Of a stretch of DNA of 64,000 nt, positions 27,994 through 35,475 are shown piece after piece. The DNA is from Micromonospora sp. HM5-17 (lineage in GTDB: Bacteria > Actinomycetota > Actinomycetes > Mycobacteriales > Micromonosporaceae), in contig NZ_RJWA01000001.1 of NCBI RefSeq assembly GCF_003762835.1, forward strand, positions 558,001 through 622,000, given 5' to 3'. The number at the start of each line of letters is the position of its first letter. The stretch's first letter is position 1. A program made the translations under genes and the position numbers. The notes below the pieces were generated by a model, which saw only the letters and a list, made by a program, of their open reading frames with translations, was not told where the DNA came from and searched no databases.

Positions 27994-28272
27994 TCAACCC
28001 ACCGGCTGCATCGGTGCGCCCCGCCGGGCCACCGGCCGCATCGGCGCGTCCTGCCGGGCCACCGGTCGGGGCTGGAGCAGGAACACCTTGGGCGCCACCC
28101 GTTCCATCGCGCCGTCCCGGCCCACCACCAGGCCGGCGGCGAAGTCAACGAGGTGGAGAGCCTCATCGTTGGACAGGCCCGTCAGGTCCATGACCACCGG
28201 GTAGCCCTGGCAGAAGTAGTGCCCGACGTAGCACACCTCACTGTAGTTGCGCGGTCGTACCGTCTTGACCAT
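27994..28272 (-). CDS. Small SepF-like protein (SepF paralog)
   Basis: A 92-residue protein with the SepF core: VKTVRPRNYSEVCYVGHYF, then PVVMDLTGLSNDEALHLVDF followed by AAGLVVGRDG and VFLLQP. SepF tethers FtsZ to the membrane in Actinobacteria, but canonical SepF has an N-terminal amphipathic membrane helix and linker. This copy begins directly with the core and ends in an Arg/Ala/Pro/Met tail with repeats like VARRGAPM. It is away from ftsZ and the dcw cluster, so it is a paralog, perhaps a modulator of division or sporulation. Start ATG 28272 is chosen for the family alignment. Confidence 0.72.
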   Translation of the reverse strand: MVKTVRPRNYSEVCYVGHYFCQGYPVVMDLTGLSNDEALHLVDFAAGLVVGRDGAMERVAPKVFLLQPRPVARQDAPMRPVARRGAPMQPVG

Positions 28273-28386
28273 GGGGGCCAGTCTGCTCCAGGCGTTGTCG
28301 GCCTTTCGGCACCCCCCGGTGTTCGTATCCGGGTACGGCGGCGCGACAATCCTTCGATTCGGCTTCACTCGATGTGGTGCCCCGTC

Positions 28387-30156
28387 TCACCCGCCGGCCA
28401 GGAGGCGCCGCTTGTCGGGTTTGCCGGCGGGGGAGACGGGCACCTCACCGATGACGGTGACGACCCGGGGTACGCTCGCCGCCCCGAGCCGCTCCCGAAC
28501 CAGTGTCCGGAGCACCGCCGGGTCGGGGCGCCGGCCCTCGGCCGGTACGACGAAGGCGTGCACCGCCTCGCCGGTCTCCTCGTCCGGAGCCGCCACCACG
28601 TACGCCTCGGCCACGTCCGGGTGGCTGGCCAGCGTGCGCTCGATCGGGCCGGCGTACCGGAGGTCGGCGTTGACGATGATGACGTCCCGGGTCCGGCCCA
28701 GTAGGTACAGGTACCCGTCGGCGTCCAGCCGGGCGAGATCGCGGGTGCGGACCCAGCCGTCCACGAAGACCTCGGCGGTCTCCGCCGGATCGGCCCAGTA
28801 GCCGCTCGCCTGGGCCGGGGTACGGACGAACAGCTCACCCGCGGTGCCCACCGGCACCGGCCGGCCGTCGGCGTCCCGGACCTGCACCTCGACCGCGTCC
28901 GGTGGGCGGCCCACCGAGGCGAGGATGTCCGACGATCCGACCCGCCCGCCGGGGTCGTGCGACGGGCCGCCCGTCACACCAGGGCCGTCCGGCCGGCCGC
29001 CGAGCGGGGCGGGGCTGGCCGGCGGATGGGTCGAGGGACCGTGGACGGTCGGCCGACGGCCGGCCAGGGCGGCGCTCAGCTCGGCCGGGGTCACCATCGA
29101 GATCATGCCGGTCTCGGTCTGTCCGTAGCCGTGATAGATGACCGGCCCGAGGACCGCCATCGCCTCGGCGAGCCGGCCCGGGTCGAGTGGCGAGCCGGAG
29201 ACCAGCAGGGCGCGCAGCGAGCCGAGGTCGGCCGGAGTGTTCCGCTGGACCGCCACCAGCTTCGCCAGCCGAGGCACGGTGATCACGCTGGCGGTGGCGC
29301 GATGCCGGGCGATCGCCGCCGGGAAGAAGGGTTCCGGCCCCCGGGGCGGGTCGGCCACGACCATGGTGCCACCGGCCGCGAGGGTGAGGATGCCGTACTC
29401 CAGCATCACCTGGCTGCTCAGCGAGCCGAAGACCAGGTACCGGTCGAGGTTGCCGGCGAGGTCGCGGACCGCCGGCGGCCACCGGTCCGGGTACGGTGCC
29501 CAGGCGCGGCCGAGCGCGGCGTACGTCTGGAGGCAGCCCTTCGGGTCGCCGGTGCTGCCGCTGGTGTAGACGACCCGGGCGATGTCGTCGGGGCGGCCGG
29601 CCGGGACCGGCGGGGATGGCGGCGCCGGAGTCGCGGTCAGGTCGGGTGTCCCGTCGACCGGGCCGACCGCCAGCAGCCGCAGCCCGGCCGCCGCCGACCG
29701 CAGCGGCGGGGTCGCGGTCGAGGGGTCGACGAGCACCGCCGCGATCCGGTGGCCGAGGATGTGTCGGAGCTGGCCGGGGGTGAGCCCGGGCCGGACGCCG
29801 GCGACCCGGGCGCCGACGACCTGCGCCGCGATGGTGGCGGCGAACGCCTCCGGCGTCACCCCGAGGACCAGGGCCACCCCGTCGCCGGGGCCGATCCCGG
29901 CATCCCGCAGCCCGGTGGCGATCCGGCCGATCAGATCCCGCATCTCGTCGGCCCCGACGATGCGCGGGCCGTGCTCGAAGACGGGGCGGTCCCGACCCGC
30001 GGCGAGCAGGTCGAGGATGGCCTGCGGGTAGCCCGGCCCGGCCGGCCGCGCCGGAATCCTATGTGGACGGGCCGGGTGCCGTCCGGGGCCGGCGCTGCCC
30101 GGCGCCGGCCCGGCGAGGGGGAGGACGGGACGCGGATCCGGCTCAGCACCCGACAT
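28387..30156 (-). CDS. ANL-superfamily acyl-AMP/CoA ligase
   Basis: A 589-residue adenylate-forming enzyme. The A3 phosphate loop VVYTSGSTGDPKGC, the A5 motif YHGYGQTETG, the A8 hinge RTRDLARLDADGYLYLLGRTRD and the C-terminal catalytic Lys region SPAGKPDKR are all present, so it should be active. A Pro/Gly-rich insert of about 45 residues (after AELSAALAGRRP) is unusual. No carrier-protein domain is fused, so the acceptor is CoA or a separate partner. ATG 30156 overlaps the flavoprotein stop by 14 nt: one operon, controlled by the heptamer promoter at 31723-31754. An aromatic acid from the neighbouring lyase is a plausible substrate (inference). Confidence 0.85.
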   Translation of the reverse strand: MSGAEPDPRPVLPLAGPAPGSAGPGRHPARPHRIPARPAGPGYPQAILDLLAAGRDRPVFEHGPRIVGADEMRDLIGRIATGLRDAGIGPGDGVALVLGVTPEAFAATIAAQVVGARVAGVRPGLTPGQLRHILGHRIAAVLVDPSTATPPLRSAAAGLRLLAVGPVDGTPDLTATPAPPSPPVPAGRPDDIARVVYTSGSTGDPKGCLQTYAALGRAWAPYPDRWPPAVRDLAGNLDRYLVFGSLSSQVMLEYGILTLAAGGTMVVADPPRGPEPFFPAAIARHRATASVITVPRLAKLVAVQRNTPADLGSLRALLVSGSPLDPGRLAEAMAVLGPVIYHGYGQTETGMISMVTPAELSAALAGRRPTVHGPSTHPPASPAPLGGRPDGPGVTGGPSHDPGGRVGSSDILASVGRPPDAVEVQVRDADGRPVPVGTAGELFVRTPAQASGYWADPAETAEVFVDGWVRTRDLARLDADGYLYLLGRTRDVIIVNADLRYAGPIERTLASHPDVAEAYVVAAPDEETGEAVHAFVVPAEGRRPDPAVLRTLVRERLGAASVPRVVTVIGEVPVSPAGKPDKRRLLAGG

Positions 30157-31714
30157 CGGCCAGGCGCTCCTTGACGAAGGCCGCCAGCGGCTGCTGGTGG
30201 ACCGTGGGCAGGTTCCACTGGTTCTCCAGGTTCTCCGCCAGGTGGTGTACCGCAACCACCGTCCCGTCCCGGTAGTGGCGGACCACCGGGTGCAGGTAGC
30301 TGGCCTCGTGTGCGGCGCTCGCGTCGTTCTCCCGGGGCCGGGGGACCGAGATGTCGAACGGGTCCACCATGTCGTGGTTGGCGCCGTACTCCAGGGTGAC
30401 GACGAGCGCGGAACCCCCGCCGAGCCCGCCCTCGGCGAGGTACGCCACCGGCACCTCCTCGTGGTAGGCGGCGGTGCCGCCGCGGAGCGCCACCACGTCG
30501 CCGAGGACGCCGAACTGCTGCCACAGCGCCGAGGAGCGGTTGACCCGGGCGATGATGGCGTCGGCGATCGCCTCCGGGGTCGGCTCGATCGGGGTGGCCG
30601 GCCACCCGATCCCGTGGTAGCGGGCGTTGAGGATGCGGTGCAGCGCCCGGACGCCGTACCGGAAGCCGTGGATGAAGCCGCTGGTCGACCTCTTGAAGTC
30701 ACGCTGCTGGGTGAGGGTGCCGGCGAAGTACAGGTCGGGGACGGTGGTTGACTCGTACGCCGGGGTCTGTTCCGGGAACCGGTCGTTGATGACCAGGCGC
30801 GGCCGGCAGGTGTCGTCGAAGATGTCGGCGTCGAAGCGGAAGCCGGTGCAGACGATGACCCGGTCGTACTCGATCTCCCGGATCGCCTCCACCGTGCGGG
30901 CGTACCGGAACCGGACCCGGTAGCCGCCGTCGGCGCGGCGCTCGATGCTCTCCACCGTGCCGTCGAGGACCGCGTTCTGCGACTTGAGCTGGTACGTGTC
31001 GAGGAAGTTGTTGTTCACCGCCCGCAGGTGGCCGACGTAGTGCGACTGCCAGGCGAACCGGATCGAGTGCGGCCCGGCCACGTGGACGACCGCGGCGGTC
31101 TCCACCAGGTTGTCGGCGGTCTCAAATCCGGAGTTTCCCTTGCCGATGATCATGACGCGCTGGTCGACGAAGTCCTCCGGGTCGACGGTGACCGTGTCGT
31201 ACCGTTCGGCGTGCTCGATCCCGGGGATCGGCGGCACGTAGAGCCGGGAGACGCCGGTCGCGACCACCAGCCGGCGAGCCCGCCAGGTCCGGCCGTCGGC
31301 GTCGACGGCGGCGAACCCGTCGGTGTCGCGGCTGACCCGGACCACCCGGGTCTGGTAGACCACCCGGACCCCGGTCGCCGAGGCGAAGTCGGCGAGGTAG
31401 CGCCGCAGGTCGTCGGCGGCCGGGAAGTAGCGGCGGCTGTACCGGCCGAACCGGAGGGCCGGATCGTCGCTGAGCAGCGAGTTCCAGTCCATCCGCAGGT
31501 TGAACTCGGGGTCGTCGGAGCCGGTGTACACCTTGTTGATGGAGATCAGCCTGCGGTGTCGCGGGTAGGTGGCGAAGAAGGTGCCCGGCGCGGTGCCGGC
31601 CTCCAGCACGACGTAGTCGCGGCCGTCGCGTTCCAGCAGGGCGGCCAGTTGGAGGCCCGCCGGGCCGGCGCCGATGATCAGGTAATCGTGCGTGGTCAGG
31701 CGTTCGTGCGTCAT
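30143..31714 (-). CDS. FAD/NAD(P)H flavoprotein resembling FOXRED2/ERFAD (copy A)
   Basis: A 523-residue two-dinucleotide-domain flavoprotein. The FAD motif GAGPAG is at 15-20; a second Rossmann motif, IGKGNSGFETADN, is near residue 195. From memory of the family, several blocks closely match human FOXRED2 (ERFAD): YPRHRRLISINK, DWNSLLSDDPALRF, HYVGHLRAVNNNFLDTYQLK and SGFIHGFRYGVRALH. It may be a monooxygenase or a thiol/disulfide-type oxidoreductase. The transcript looks leaderless: TACGGT ends 8 nt before the ATG. It heads an operon with the ANL ligase and has a paralog at 35476. Confidence 0.82.
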   Translation of the reverse strand: MTHERLTTHDYLIIGAGPAGLQLAALLERDGRDYVVLEAGTAPGTFFATYPRHRRLISINKVYTGSDDPEFNLRMDWNSLLSDDPALRFGRYSRRYFPAADDLRRYLADFASATGVRVVYQTRVVRVSRDTDGFAAVDADGRTWRARRLVVATGVSRLYVPPIPGIEHAERYDTVTVDPEDFVDQRVMIIGKGNSGFETADNLVETAAVVHVAGPHSIRFAWQSHYVGHLRAVNNNFLDTYQLKSQNAVLDGTVESIERRADGGYRVRFRYARTVEAIREIEYDRVIVCTGFRFDADIFDDTCRPRLVINDRFPEQTPAYESTTVPDLYFAGTLTQQRDFKRSTSGFIHGFRYGVRALHRILNARYHGIGWPATPIEPTPEAIADAIIARVNRSSALWQQFGVLGDVVALRGGTAAYHEEVPVAYLAEGGLGGGSALVVTLEYGANHDMVDPFDISVPRPRENDASAAHEASYLHPVVRHYRDGTVVAVHHLAENLENQWNLPTVHQQPLAAFVKERLADVGC

Positions 31715-31722
31715 GCGGCCGG

Positions 31723-31781
31723 ACCGTAGCGTTCGGTCATCAGAGATTACTCAGATCGTTCTGAGATTTCCCCGCTACGGT
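31723..31781. promoter_or_regulatory. Divergent promoter with shared SARP/OmpR-type heptamer repeats
   Basis: Rightward: heptamers CTCAGAT (31750-31756) and CTGAGAT (31761-31767), 4-nt spacer, then 8 bp and TACGGT (31776-31781), 7 nt before GTG 31789. Leftward (minus strand): CTGAGTA (31754-31748) and CTGATGA (31743-31737), 4-nt spacer, 8 bp, then TACGGT (31728-31723), 8 nt before ATG 31714. The upstream heptamers of the two promoters overlap at 31750-31754. Both transcripts would be leaderless. The identical geometry recurs at 35437-35468. Confidence 0.8.
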
Positions 31782-31788
31782 CGGCCCG

Positions 31789-33303
31789 GTGATGACCCAG
31801 CCCGGGACCGCCACCGCCCACACCGTCGATCTGGCCCGTCCGCTGCGACCACTGGACCTGCGGCGGGCGGCAGAGCCGCTGCGCGTCGAGGTCACCGGTG
31901 AGGTCCGCGACCGGGTCCGGCGGTCCCGGGCGCACCTGCGGGCCGTCCTCGGCGACGACCGCCCGGTGTACGGCGCCACCACCGGGTTCGGTGCGCTCGT
32001 CGGCTTCGCCGGCCGGGACGACGGGGCCGACCAGTGCGACAACACCCTTGCCCACCTCGGGGCGGGTCAGGGTCCGCAGCTCGACCCGGCCGTGGTCCGG
32101 GCCACGATGCTGGTCCGGGTCTGGTCGCTCGCCCAGGGCCACTCCGGCGTCTCGGTCGGGGTCGTCGACGGCCTCGCCGCGATGCTGGGGACGTCGTTCG
32201 TGCCGGCGATGCCACGGCTCGGCTCGGTCGGGGCCAGCGGCGATCTGATCCCGCTCGCCTACGCCGCGCAGTCGCTGCGCGGGCGGGGCTGGGCCTACCT
32301 GGACGGGGTGCGGCTGCCGGCGGCCGAGGCGCTGGACCGTGTCGGCCTGACTCCGCTCGTCCTGGACGGTCGCGACGCCCTGGCTCTGGTCAACGGCACG
32401 TCGCTGACCACCGCCGCCACCGCACTCGCCCTGGAGAGCGTCCGGGCCTCCCACCGGGCGGCCCAGCTGCTGACCTGTCTCCTCGTCGACCTGCTCGGCT
32501 GCGACCCCGACCAGTTCCTCCACCCCCGCCTGCTGGCTGCGTACGGCCACCCGGCCGCCGCCGATGTCGCCGCGCAGATGCGGACGCTGCTCGCCGGCGC
32601 GGTGCCCTCCGGCGACCGGCCGCTGCAGGAGGCGTACAGCATCCGCTGCACCCCCCAGTTGCTGGGCGCGGCCGAGGAGGCGCTGCGGTACGTCGACGGC
32701 GTGGTGGCGGCGGACCTGGGCAGTGTGAGTGACAACCCGCTCCTCTTCCCCGACGCCGACCTGGTACTGCACGGCGGCAACTTCTTCGGCCAGCCGGCCG
32801 CCTTCGCCGCCGACGTACTGGCGTTGGTCACCGCCCAGCTCGGCAACCTCGTCGAGCGCCAGCTCGACCTGCTGGTCGACCCGACACGCAACGGCGGCCT
32901 GCCGCCGATGCTGGCGGCGGGGCCGGGACGCCAGCACGGGTTGCAGGGCGTGCAGCTGGCCGCGACCGCGATCGTCGCCGAGCTCCGTCGCGCCGCCACC
33001 CCGGCGAGCACCCAGAGCCTGCCGACGAACCTGCACAACCAGGACGTCGTGCCGTTCGGCACCCAGGCGGCACTGCGAGCCGTGGACCAGGCCGGGCTGC
33101 TCCGGCTGCTCTGCGGTGCGCTGGCCGTCGGGCTGCGGCAGGCCGGGTACGTCGGCGCGCGGACCCCCACCGCACCCGGCTGTGCCGCCGCGTTCGCGCG
33201 ACTGGCCGAGACCGTACCGGCGATCGACCCGGATCGGCCGCTGGACGCGGACGTCGTCCGCGCCGCCGAGCTGCTCGACCGATTGACCGGGTCGATCGCC
33301 TGA
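31789..33303 (+). CDS. MIO-type aromatic amino acid ammonia-lyase or aminomutase
   Basis: A 504-residue HAL/PAL/TAL-family enzyme. The MIO cofactor triad Ala-Ser-Gly is at 149-151 in GSVGASGDL; the catalytic Tyr61 lies in VYGATTGFG, and a second active-site block is QEAYSIRC. The selectivity pair is His89-Leu90 (NTLAHLGAGQG), where histidine lyases have Ser-His; His-Leu is the tyrosine-lyase/aminomutase signature. It should therefore convert L-tyrosine to p-coumarate or to beta-tyrosine. GTG 31789 or ATG 31792 lies 7-10 nt after a TACGGT -10, so the mRNA is probably leaderless. No hut genes accompany it. Confidence 0.88.
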   Translation: MMTQPGTATAHTVDLARPLRPLDLRRAAEPLRVEVTGEVRDRVRRSRAHLRAVLGDDRPVYGATTGFGALVGFAGRDDGADQCDNTLAHLGAGQGPQLDPAVVRATMLVRVWSLAQGHSGVSVGVVDGLAAMLGTSFVPAMPRLGSVGASGDLIPLAYAAQSLRGRGWAYLDGVRLPAAEALDRVGLTPLVLDGRDALALVNGTSLTTAATALALESVRASHRAAQLLTCLLVDLLGCDPDQFLHPRLLAAYGHPAAADVAAQMRTLLAGAVPSGDRPLQEAYSIRCTPQLLGAAEEALRYVDGVVAADLGSVSDNPLLFPDADLVLHGGNFFGQPAAFAADVLALVTAQLGNLVERQLDLLVDPTRNGGLPPMLAAGPGRQHGLQGVQLAATAIVAELRRAATPASTQSLPTNLHNQDVVPFGTQAALRAVDQAGLLRLLCGALAVGLRQAGYVGARTPTAPGCAAAFARLAETVPAIDPDRPLDADVVRAAELLDRLTGSIA

Positions 33304-33353
33304 TCCCGTCGGGGTACGGACGAACAGGCGGGCCGCCGGCGACCGGGGCTGGT

Positions 33354-34181
33354 TCAGTTCCGCTGATCGTCGAGGAAGGCGAGGGTGGCCGCGGCGAACA
33401 GCGGCGACATGAAGATGGTGTAGTGGGTACAGCCGGGCAGGATGGCGAGCGCGTGGCCGCCCTTCGGCCGGCCCTCGCCCATCCAGCCGCCGTCCCGCTG
33501 TCCGCCGTCGAGCAGTGCGAAGACCTCGACGAAGTGGCTCGGCGGAGCCATGTCCGCGTCACCGGCCACGATCAGCGTGGGCACCTGGAGCCCCCGAACC
33601 TCCTCGGTGAGGTCGAAGTCCTTCGACATCGCCGCCCCGATCTTGTCCAGCAGCCGCGGGAAGTCCTCCGGGCGTGGCGCGACCCGCTGGTACAGCTGGT
33701 ACATCGGGGTGTCCTTCATCATCTCGGCGGTGGCGGCGCCCACCTGGCCCTGCTGCGCCCGGATCTCCGGGTAGACGGCGTCCGACCGGATGAACGCCGA
33801 GGCCGCGACGATCCGGCCGACCGTGTTCGGGTGTCGCACCGCGACGCGGAGCGCCACTCCGCCGCCGAGCGAGTAGCCGACGACGTCCGGCCGGTCCAGT
33901 CCGAGGTGGTCGATCAGCGCCGCGATGTCGTCCGCCAGGAAGTCCGGGTCCAACGGCCGGTCGACGTCCGCGGTCCGCCCGTGCCCCTGAAAGTCGACGG
34001 TGATGACCTGGTGACGCTCAGCCAGCGTGGGCAGGATCGGGCCGAACATGTCGCCGGAGCCGAGCCCGCCGTGCAGCAGGAGCATGGGGCGGCCGGAACC
34101 GTGGGTCTCGTAGTACAGGTTGACGTCGTTGACCTCCGCGTACCGGCCCGTGCCCTGGGTGTCGTTGCTCCACGCTGTCAT
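33354..34181 (-). CDS. Alpha/beta-hydrolase fold protein
   Basis: A 275-residue hydrolase. The oxyanion region LLHGGLGSGDMF, nucleophile elbow GYSLGG (Ser104) and the His in GCTHYTIF near 257 give the likely triad with an intervening Asp. GAGGAG lies 7 nt before ATG 34181. It is divergent from an ECF sigma gene with 175 nt between. It may be an esterase, epoxide hydrolase or haloperoxidase-like enzyme; fold alone does not decide. It lacks the heptamer promoter of its neighbours, so it may be passively included in the cluster. Confidence 0.83.
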   Translation of the reverse strand: MTAWSNDTQGTGRYAEVNDVNLYYETHGSGRPMLLLHGGLGSGDMFGPILPTLAERHQVITVDFQGHGRTADVDRPLDPDFLADDIAALIDHLGLDRPDVVGYSLGGGVALRVAVRHPNTVGRIVAASAFIRSDAVYPEIRAQQGQVGAATAEMMKDTPMYQLYQRVAPRPEDFPRLLDKIGAAMSKDFDLTEEVRGLQVPTLIVAGDADMAPPSHFVEVFALLDGGQRDGGWMGEGRPKGGHALAILPGCTHYTIFMSPLFAAATLAFLDDQRN

Positions 34182-34344
34182 GGTGTTACTCCTCGTTGCC
34201 GGTATGTGGCTGTCACCGGGTCAGACCGTGGGGCCGTCCGGAACTCATCGGTGATCCGCCAGAAATCTTTTTCTCGCCGGTGTCGGGCGTCGTGGCTGCC
34301 GGCTCCCCATGGTCGGCCGAGCCGCCGCTGACGGGGGGTCGAGG

Positions 34345-34350
34345 TACGTT
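34345..34350 (+). promoter_or_regulatory. -10 box of a leaderless sigma-factor transcript
   Basis: TACGTT lies 6 nt before GTG 34357, placing the transcription start at the start codon. No heptamer repeat is present upstream, so this gene is controlled differently from the biosynthetic operons. Confidence 0.5.
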
Positions 34351-34356
34351 GTGCCG

Positions 34357-35358
34357 GTGAGCGAGGGAACCACGGTCGAGCCCGCTGAGCTGCGCCTGGA
34401 GGCGTTCCGGGGCGAGTTGATCGGCTACTGCTATCGGATGCTCGGCTCGGTGTTCGAGGCCGAGGACGCCGTGCAGGACACGATGATCCGGGCCTGGCGG
34501 GGCCTGGACCGGTTCGAGGGCCGGGCGGCGTTGCGGTCGTGGCTGTACCGGATCGCGACCAACGTCTGTCTCACCATGCTGGGCAGCGCCCAGCGGCGCG
34601 CCCGCCCGATGGATCTCGGCCCGGCCGGCACCGCCCGGTCGGCGCCCGGCGAGCCGCTGCCGGAGGACGTGTGGGTCAGCCCGATCCCGGACGCGCTGGT
34701 CGCCGCCGGCGACCCGGCCGAGGTCGCGGTGGGACGGGAGTCGATCCGGCTCGCCTTCGTCGCGGCGCTCCAGCACCTGCCGCCGCGGCAGCGGGCGGTG
34801 CTGATCCTGCGGGATGTGCTCTCCTGGTCGGCTGCCGAGGCGGCCGAGCTACTCGACACGTCGGTCGCCTCCGTCAACAGCGCCCTTCAGCGGGCCCGGG
34901 CCGCGCTGGCCGACGCCGACCTCGGCGGCGACACCCTGCGCCCCATGGACGCGGCCCAGTCCGAACTGCTGGAACGCTACGTCACGGCGTTTCAGGAATA
35001 CGACATGGACGCGCTCGCGTCGCTGCTGCACGAGGACGTCACGCTGAACATGCCGCCGCTGCCGCTGTGGCTGCGCGGGCACGCCGACATCCGCGACTGG
35101 ATGCTCGGCACCGGCAGCGGGTGTCGTGGCTCCCGGCTGGTGCCCACGGTGGCGAACGGGATGCCGGCGTTCGGCCAGTACCGCCCGACCGGGCCGTGGG
35201 CGCTCGTCGTCCTGGACATCTCCGAGGGGCGGATCCGGGAGATCACCAACTTCCTCGACGTGGAGCGGCTGTTTCCGCTGTTCGGCCTCCCGATGCGGTT
35301 CGAGGGCCGAACCGCCCTCCGGTGGAACGACCGCGGCCAGGCCGGTGAGGGCGCGTAG
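34357..35358 (+). CDS. ECF sigma factor with SnoaL-like C-terminal domain
   Basis: A 333-residue group IV sigma factor. Region 2 (GELIGYCYRMLGSVFEAEDA, about 16-85) and region 4 (LPPRQRAVLILRDVLSW, about 145-200) are followed by a SnoaL/NTF2-like domain (about 205-330; LLHEDVTLNMPPLPLWLRG). This is the layout of the SigX5 (TIGR02960)/ECF41-like groups, in which the C-terminal domain modulates activity instead of a separate anti-sigma factor. I chose GTG 34357 because a -10 box ends 6 nt upstream. It is divergent from the hydrolase, a frequent pairing for these sigma factors. Confidence 0.87.
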   Translation: MSEGTTVEPAELRLEAFRGELIGYCYRMLGSVFEAEDAVQDTMIRAWRGLDRFEGRAALRSWLYRIATNVCLTMLGSAQRRARPMDLGPAGTARSAPGEPLPEDVWVSPIPDALVAAGDPAEVAVGRESIRLAFVAALQHLPPRQRAVLILRDVLSWSAAEAAELLDTSVASVNSALQRARAALADADLGGDTLRPMDAAQSELLERYVTAFQEYDMDALASLLHEDVTLNMPPLPLWLRGHADIRDWMLGTGSGCRGSRLVPTVANGMPAFGQYRPTGPWALVVLDISEGRIREITNFLDVERLFPLFGLPMRFEGRTALRWNDRGQAGEGA

Positions 35359-35436
35359 CCGGCGCCGGTGAACGGGCGCGGCCCGCAGCCGGATGTCGGG
35401 CACCGCCGCGTGCGCCCAGATGGTCACCTCGTCGGC

Positions 35437-35468
35437 CTGAGTTTTCTCTGAGTTCTCCCTCGTACGGT
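35437..35468 (+). promoter_or_regulatory. SARP/OmpR-type heptamer promoter of the second flavoprotein operon
   Basis: Two identical heptamers CTGAGTT (35437-35443 and 35448-35454), 4-nt spacer, 8 bp, then TACGGT (35463-35468) and 7 nt to GTG 35476. The arrangement is the same as at 31723-31781, with the most regular repeats of the three. A leaderless transcript is expected. Confidence 0.82.
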
Positions 35469-35475
35469 CTGCGGC

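Noticed and set aside
28387-30156. NRPS adenylation module
   Set aside because: The ANL core is complete, but there is no carrier or condensation domain fused or adjacent, so a free ligase is the better call.
31789-33303. Histidine ammonia-lyase (hutH)
   Set aside because: The selectivity pair is His-Leu instead of Ser-His, there are no hutU/I/G genes nearby, and the promoter ties it to oxidative tailoring enzymes.
34329-34356. A fourth copy of the CTGAG heptamer promoter before the sigma factor gene
   Set aside because: The -10 TACGTT is present, but the sequence 8 and 19 bp upstream is GC-rich without any CTGAG-like heptamer.
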